Positions 58,101-64,000 of a stretch of 64,000 nt of DNA are shown piece by piece (within the stretch, counting starts at the first letter, position 1; every line of letters begins with the position of its first letter). The position numbers and the translations under genes were made by a program. This DNA is from Atrichornis clamosus. Lineage: Eukaryota; Chordata; Aves; Passeriformes; Menuridae. Below the pieces are notes generated by a model. The model was not told the origin of the DNA and did no database searches. It saw only the letters and a program-made list of their open reading frames with translations. The DNA lies in NCBI GenBank assembly GCA_013400975.1, contig WBMZ01003313.1, positions 1-64,000 on the forward strand, read 5' to 3'.

Positions 58101-61100
58101 TGAATAATGAATGAAGTCAGTATTTCACTGCACCTCTGAGATCTGATTTTTATGGAAATCAGTAATGCACAGTACTTTGTGAGTCTAATAGATAAGTATT
58201 ACCTTTCACAGATATTTGTTTTCCTCTGAACTCTTCAGCACAAGGATCAACAACCATCCCATTATGAATCACACTTTGCAGGGTTATCTGGCTCTGGGAG
58301 CTGCCACAGGTTTCTCACCAGGGAAGCTGTCAGTCAAGTGACAGAGCAAATCACCAGCTTTCCCTTTCCACCGCGTTTTGAAACTGCACTTAAAATCTTT
58401 CTGTTTGTCTCATTGCCAAGTCAATGGTGAGATATTACAGGGAATTATAAAAGGGACTTTTGTGTGGTAAATTCAGAGTTCAACTGTTCTCTGGTACAAT
58501 TCCTTGCCTATAAAGAATCTCTGAGGAAGCCTGCTCAGATTACTGCACCCTGACAAAACACAGCAGCCAGGAGACATCCTGTGTCATGTCGTGGTTCTCG
58601 AATCAAAGGGGAAAGGGTTTGTGCTCAGATATAGCAGGAGATACCCTGCCAAGAGTGACTGATACCCTGCTGGTCTACAAAGAAAAGTTTTAGCGGGGAA
58701 ATGTCCTGAATAACACTGTGCTTCATGAGGCCAAGTCCTAGGGCTGGGGAAAGTCCTGGAGCACTTTCTCTGCAGTTATTGAAGGTAACTAATTTTTCCC
58801 TGTAAACAAAATCATCAGATGTTTCCTGACTTGGAGCCAGGGCATTACTTGCTGTGCTGCTGAGGGACACGCTTTTCCTCTAGCTTGTGTGTAGTCTTAT
58901 TAGATCAAAACCTTTACAGGAAGAGACAGTCCCACTTGATTGTGTTTTTATAGTGCATGTCATGTAGGGTTCTTCCTTGGCCTCCCGTCTGGGAGGCTTT
59001 CATTTTAGAAGGAAGACATTGGAAAAGGGAGAAACAGCACTAATAGGACTGTAATCAATATTTACTGAATGAAATGGTCATGTTTAGTTTGACTTAGATA
59101 CTTGCATTGTGCATGGACTCACTTCCACACGCAATGTCTTTTCTCCTGTGAGGGAATTGATACTCAAGAGAGGAAGGACTCTCCTGAATGAGCTCCCAGG
59201 AGTTCAGACTGTGTTAGGACATCCCCTCTCACCTCTGTTAGCACGGCTCCCTGGGACTGGCATGAGCAGGTCCCCTTGGGGAGGCACCACATCCCACGTT
59301 CCAGGGGGCCAGGGCTGCCCTCGCACTCCTGGCGCTTCCATGAGATCCAGTGGGTAACAAGAACCACATGGACCCCACACATTCCTGCTTCCTGAGGCAA
59401 TTCACCATCTGCAACTGCTTCTCAGATGATGTGGGGTCTCAAAGCTTCCCCCCTGCTGACAACTTGCCGCCTCACAGGGCCTCTTTTCTCATGGCATCTG
59501 AGCACTTCCATGTTGAACATGATTAATTAGAAGGGAGAGGTGAGAGTCAAGGGCAGGGATCAGTGTTTAAGAGTAGTTCAGTTATCTTAATTTGAGCAGA
59601 TTGTGGAAATAGAATGTGAAAGGTAACTAGAGGTAGTTTACTCCCTGCTGAAATGGTAAAGGAAGCCAGGTCATATTTAGCATGGGGAGGGGCCCCTTCC
59701 ATGACCTGTTCTTTACAGGGCATGGGGCATTGCAAGCCCCTGGCTGGGCTTACCCCACAGTCATGGGGTGTCTTGGCTTTCAGTGGATGTTTCCAGCCTG
59801 CACTGCTGGTCTTGGTGCAGCTGCTGGGTGGGAATCTTCTTCATTGGCTTCATTTCCCTCTAATATTGTATATTCAGAAGTCTCTGTGCAGCACCAGGCC
59901 ACTGACAATACTGCTGATTACTTCACATCACTATTTAATTAGGATGAAAGACAGGGAATGAGCAAGTGGAGATTTTACACTTGGGAAGGAAATTGATTTA
60001 TGGAACAATCAGACTGTTAGCTCTGGCAGGCTTTTCTTTAAAAGGCACGAAAAGTATTCTTGCTTCTTTTGGGTTGAACTAACTGAGGGAATTTGTAGAA
60101 AATTATTATTCTCAGCCTGTGACTGCAGAGGCCTAACAATGGGGCAGAAATGGATCCTCTGTCACATGTGCTGAACCTCAGGAGTCAGGAGGAGCTGAAG
60201 CCTTCTACAAGCCTGAACTTTGCCTCAGTGGGGCTCCATTGAAAGGCCTTGCCTGGGCCATGTCTGCTCTTGCAAAAGCAAGGAATTTCTCTGCTTGGCC
60301 AGTGTAGAATCACCTGGGAATTAAAACTGGTCTAATTTAGAGGCAACTCTGGGATGTACCTACGTGCTGCCCTCCCCCATGCCGTGTATAAATGCAATCA
60401 TCACCCAAAACATCACCCAAAGCCAAATCAACGTGAAAGGTCTGGGTGGTGCTAATACTGTCGCAGCTTTGCCCACACTCGTGAGCTTTATTGGGCAGCT
60501 GTATGTTTCTCCTGAAGCTGAGATTTTTTTTCCCTGCGGCATTCTGAATAAAATGTAGTATGAATGGAAGGTGTCTTGCCTCCCACAGCAGATCTGCACC
60601 TGCTGTTCCTGCTCCGTGTCTCAGCCCAGCATCACCCAGTCTGGCGTCGTCACACCCCGCTCTTGCCAGGCTGCCAACAGCCCATGTGCCAGGGCTGGCC
60701 TCTGCTGTCTGACACCAAATGTCTCCCAGATCCTCCTCACAGCGAAGCTGAACCAGAGGTTGTGTTTCTCCTGGTATGCTTGTGTTTGTCGGGGAAACTT
60801 CGCTCTGGTGATATTTATAGTCTCAGCTGTGAAGGGGCTGCACCAGAAACAAAAGGCTGTTTTCTGTGATTCTTGAGGCTGCTGCAGCACTTGCTGCCCC
60901 AGAGTTCCTGTGGGGAACTGTAGGTTTGGCTGAGATTTAGCTGAGTTGCCTTTTCTTCCAGTTTCTGTAGCTAAAAGGGACACGTTTGACCAGGATTGAG
61001 AGGTTGATACAAATACTTGGCTAATGGACGGTCGGCTAAGAGTCATTAATTCTAACTTTCATGTTAATGAAAGGTGTACTTGGAGGGACTCTAATGCTAA

Positions 61101-61149
61101 ACACAGAACTAGGAGAGAAAACAGCTGAATTCACGTTCCTATTGCTACA

Positions 61150-61250
61150 AATCTCCTGTGATTTTTGGGAAGGACAGCTGAACCATGCCTTGCATATCCC
61201 ATATTGTCCTCCCTATCAGTAAAATAAGGATAAAACTATTGTTTCTGGCT
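61150..61250 (+). repeat. MIR-type SINE fossil (plus strand)
   Basis: TCCTGTGATTTTTGGGAAGGACAGCTGAACC..CTTGCATATCC..TTGTCCTCCCTATCAGTAAAATAAGGATAAAACTA follows MIR (ctgtgtgaccttgggcaagtcacttaacctctctgtgcctcagtttcctcatctgtaaaatggggataatacta) in order and spacing, with substitutions typical of an ancient copy. Confidence 0.5.
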
Positions 61251-62544
61251 GTCTGGATGGCCAGCTGGCTGGCAGGGCACATTCCCCTGACTATCTGAGC
61301 CAAGTCTACAGGGCAGAGTAGCCCCCTCCTCTTCTCTCTTGGCCAACTCCAGAGAACTGTCATGGATTTAACACATCATGCCCCACAGCCTGAGAATAGC
61401 AGCCACATCCCTCAGCAAACAACTCCAAAAGGGCTTGACAGTTAAATAATTGCCTCTGCTGCCTGGCTTTTAAGAAATGAAGTGAAACTTAAATGGGAGT
61501 TGTGCAAAGTTTGATAGCCCTTCCACCCTGCTGCCATCATTCATGGTGGGCGTTCAAGATTCCAGCCTAATGGGGATTTGTGAGAAGGCATCAACTCAGA
61601 AAAAGTGTCAACAGCACCACAGGTCAGACAAGGACATATTATTATGCACCTTTGAAAACACAGCCAGACTTCACATCTCGGCCCAGCATGCAGCAATCAT
61701 TAGTCACCCTACATAATCCCCTTGACCTATTTTTTTTTTTCCTTTCACAGTGGTCACATTTGAAAATGTTGTCTAGAGCTGGTTGGGCCCACACAAGGTT
61801 GTTAATTGGGAGCTGTCTAGCTAAGGGGTAACAGAGAGGCAAAGTTCAGCACAGCGTGCCCTGGTTGCAATGCTGAGGGTTCCCAGGGAGGTGGTGGCTG
61901 GGAGGCCTCGTGTCACCAGTACGCACAGGGACTTCATTCCTGCTGCTTCGGAAGGGGCTGGTCACCTGGATGCTTTGGTTTATCTGGAATTAAGGATTTG
62001 ACAGGACCTGGAATGTGAGAGGCACTAATGACATTTACATGCAGGTGTAGGAAGACGCCAGTTGGAACAGCCAGGGAAAACCTGCACACACATCTCCATT
62101 CCAGAGAGATGGGTGGGCATGGCCTTAGTCACTGGGGGATTTAAAGGGTTGCCATCCTCATTGTTTCCCCCTAGGGCTAGTGCCAAAGCTGTGGGAAGCA
62201 GCACAGTTCCCAGGCTCCGTGCACTGGGGATACCACTGGACCATCATCTCACAGCAGCTGCTCTCCCTTGTCCTGCAGGGACAAGTATGGGGTGGTCTTA
62301 CACAGGTGGGGAGATGTGGAAATGATCTACAAGCTTGGTACAGACACCTGTAATTTCTGAGAGTTTTATTCCACATACCATCTACCTGTTAAATTCCTGG
62401 AGGCTGAGGCCAGAGTTATGTAGATGAAGGAATTAGCATAGAAATTAGCATTAAAACTATTTACTATACTTATTCCATTATTATACTATCAAAGTGCTTC
62501 CCAGACTCCAATGAATTCCTGTTGTAGCTTCTCTGGGAGCTAGA

Positions 62545-62660
62545 GAATTGTTATTCATCCAAGTTTGAAAAAGAGAAATTGAGCTGTTCAGTGATAAGGC
62601 CCAGGTCAGTGGCAGAGTCAGACTGGTGTCCAGGTGAGCCAGGTGCCTACATAGCACTGA
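62545..62660 (-). repeat. MIR-type SINE fossil (minus strand)
   Basis: GTTATTCATCCAAGTTTGAAAAAGAGAAATTGAGC..TGATAAGGCCCAGGTCAGTGGCAGAGTCAGACTGGTGTCCAGGTGAGCC..CTACATAGCACT matches the reverse-complemented MIR (ttatccccattttacagaggaggaaactgaggc..tgacttgcccaaggtcac..gtggcagagccaggattcgaacccaggt..ctatgc). It is one of the better-preserved copies here. Confidence 0.58.
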
Positions 62661-63627
62661 TGTCATGGAAGATGTCCATCATCGAGTGGGAACAGGTACC
62701 TGGCTCTCAGCCTGTGCCCTGTCTGCTGGTCCAGCTTTTCTCTCTGAGCATCTAAAACATTCAGCAGTACTTTTGTGCATGTAGGTAGAATCTGATACTG
62801 AATTTCACAGGCTAATAATTTTCCAGAGTGCTTTTCCTTGTTCCTCTATCTGCACAGCCTGCCCAAATGAAAGGCAGAGCAAAGCAGGGCTCCCTTACCT
62901 CAGCCAGAAAAAGGATCAAAGCTCTGGATGGTGCTGAAGGCACGTCCCTGGCTTACCTGCACTGGTTTATGCAGGTGCTGGTCTAGGGAGATCAGTAGGT
63001 GTCAAATCTACTTTATAAAAATGAACAAGGGCGGCATTATAAGTTTGCTGCACCCTCATACAAAAGGCATGTTCTCACTGATTAGGTCAGGCTGTGCTTT
63101 GCTAGGAGGAGCTAGTTTTGGAAATCTTGCCTCTCCCTATCACATCAGCTTTTCCCTGGTGTCTCAGGGGCCAGAGGTGCATGTGCTGTTTATCCTCCAG
63201 TCCCTGCAGGCATCTGTAAAATTTGCAAGGGTGAAAAAAATTTGCAACGCTAAAATTTGAAGCTGATGGTCGTGAAATGTGGGGCCTACACTGCCACGAA
63301 GTGTAAATTGCTTCCCTGCCACTGTAAGGCTGCATGCTTGATGTCAGGAGAGGGGCATTGAGTGCCTCTGAGGGATGGTGCCCGTAGGATCTTGCTTGGT
63401 TCTTGCTCTTTCTGAAGCTGTTTCCTTGTTTGCTTGTGACCTGCTGTGACAGGACTGGGCTGTGTCTGTCTGTCCTGCATATTTCTACCTTCATTAAATC
63501 CCTGGGTACTGAGTGTTACTGTCTGTGCTCTCTTGCTGTTCATTTAGGGATTTAGGGCAGAAGTACTTTATGCTGCCATCATCATCTTGTAAGGAGCAAA
63601 GAACAAATGCAGTGTATTCCCTAGGTC

Positions 63628-63772
63628 CAGGATAATCGTATCTTGACAGCATACTAATTAATCATCTCACAATCAGGTAATTCTTTCCCATGTAGCTGTC
63701 AGGATAATCGTATCTTGACAGCATACTAATTAATCATCTCACAATCAGGTAATTCTTTCCCATGTAGCTGTC
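63628..63772. repeat. Perfect 72-bp tandem duplication
   Basis: The 72 bases at 63628-63699 are repeated without a single difference at 63700-63771, and the first base of a third unit (C) follows at 63772. The unit is AT-rich and begins CAGGATAATCGTATC. It contains ACTAATTAATCATC and CAGGTAATTC and ends CATGTAGCTGT. Because the surrounding intron has no simple repeat, this is either a recent duplication (minisatellite birth, possibly polymorphic) or an assembly duplication. Confidence 0.95.
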
Positions 63773-64000
63773 TAATTACTATTTAGTAGCCCAGACTTCT
63801 GTGTGCAAATAACTAATATTTTCAAGCCAGGGTTTCAGGGAGAGGAGAACAGTGGGCCACGACTCCTGGGGTAACTCCTCCGTCTTCTTTGAATTACTCC
63901 TGGGATAAATTAGGCCTGCCAGTTCTTCTAATCTGCTGAACCACACAGCAGCCCTAATTATTGCCATATTGGCAACAAGGAAAGAGTGTGCCCAGCTCCA

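Larger units (their letters stand above)
359..64000 (+). other. RAB11FIP4: RAB11FIP4 gene, 5' part (exons 1-3 and introns; continues past the right edge)
   Basis: Three exons at 359-502, 37276-37363 and 47017-47105 splice in phase into a 107-codon reading frame (104 from the second ATG) matching the N-terminus of RAB11FIP4. This class II Rab11-FIP binds Rab11 and Arf GTPases and acts at recycling endosomes and in cytokinesis. Seen directly: all three donors (GTGAGT, GTATGT, GTAAGA) and both acceptors (TTTTAG, TGCCAG) are good consensus sites, with intron phases 0, 1 and 0. From family knowledge: FIP4 has N-terminal EF-hands, an acidic linker, a long coiled coil and a C-terminal Rab11-binding domain; only the EF-hand part and the first linker residues are here. 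The paralogue RAB11FIP3 is the main alternative. The exon 2 core (YLDPNDLGRINFKDF) and exon 3 start (GCEELLKDVLS) fit FIP4 better. The true transcript start, upstream of 359, is not known. Confidence 0.93.
47106..64000 (+). other. RAB11FIP4: RAB11FIP4 intron 3, partial (at least 16.9 kb)
   Basis: The intron starts with GTAAGA; no acceptor followed by recognisable FIP4 exon 4 sequence (acidic linker, TDSPME- or SLISNEEQ-like) was found up to the right edge. It contains MIR-like fossils, long T and GTTT tracts near 54.9-55.2 kb, an A-rich tract near 49.7 kb, two copies of a short interspersed motif in opposite orientations and the 72-bp tandem duplication. The GC-rich 48.17-48.8 kb part gives long chance frames on both strands. 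An alternative first exon here cannot be excluded, but none is visible. Confidence 0.85.

Overview
The window is vertebrate nuclear DNA carrying the 5' part of one protein-coding gene on the + strand. The gene is RAB11FIP4, the Rab11 family-interacting protein 4. Three coding exons can be placed from translated sequence and exact splice signals: exon 1 (CDS from 359, with a better-context ATG at 368, to 502), exon 2 (37276-37363) and exon 3 (47017-47105). They join in phase (0, then 1, then 0) into 107 codons that cover the N-terminal EF-hand pair. No later exon (acidic linker, coiled coil, Rab11-binding domain) is visible, so the gene runs off the right edge. The organism is probably a bird, or failing that another sauropsid. 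The EF-hand exons are vertebrate FIP4-like but differ from the mammalian protein as I recall it. The introns are compact, and I see only very old SINE-like fossils, with no young retrotransposon. Bird versus turtle or crocodilian cannot be settled by eye.

Layout: 1 to about 1300 is a CpG-rich promoter and first-exon region. It starts with a CCCT/CCT pyrimidine tract (G-quadruplex-prone on the minus strand, with one unresolved base N at 98), a good CTCF-like match at 53-67 and a CRE-like site at 284-291. A short upstream ORF with strong start context (318-359) ends in TAATG, overlapping the first possible FIP4 ATG. Intron 1 (503-37275), intron 2 (37364-47016) and the visible part of intron 3 (47106-64000) contain no other gene that I can support. 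They hold several degraded MIR-type SINE remnants, simple A/T and GTTT tracts, small perfect inverted repeats, an octamer plus homeodomain-like cluster near 34.55 kb and, near the right end, a perfect 72-bp tandem duplication (63628-63772).

Functionally, everything recognisable serves one locus: promoter, possible translational control by the uORF, and the exons for the EF-hand head of a Rab11/Arf effector of recycling endosomes and cytokinesis. I found no convincing evidence for a new system. The observations most worth checking are the uORF/TAATG arrangement, the 72-bp duplication and the unusual residues in the EF-hand and exon 3 segments.
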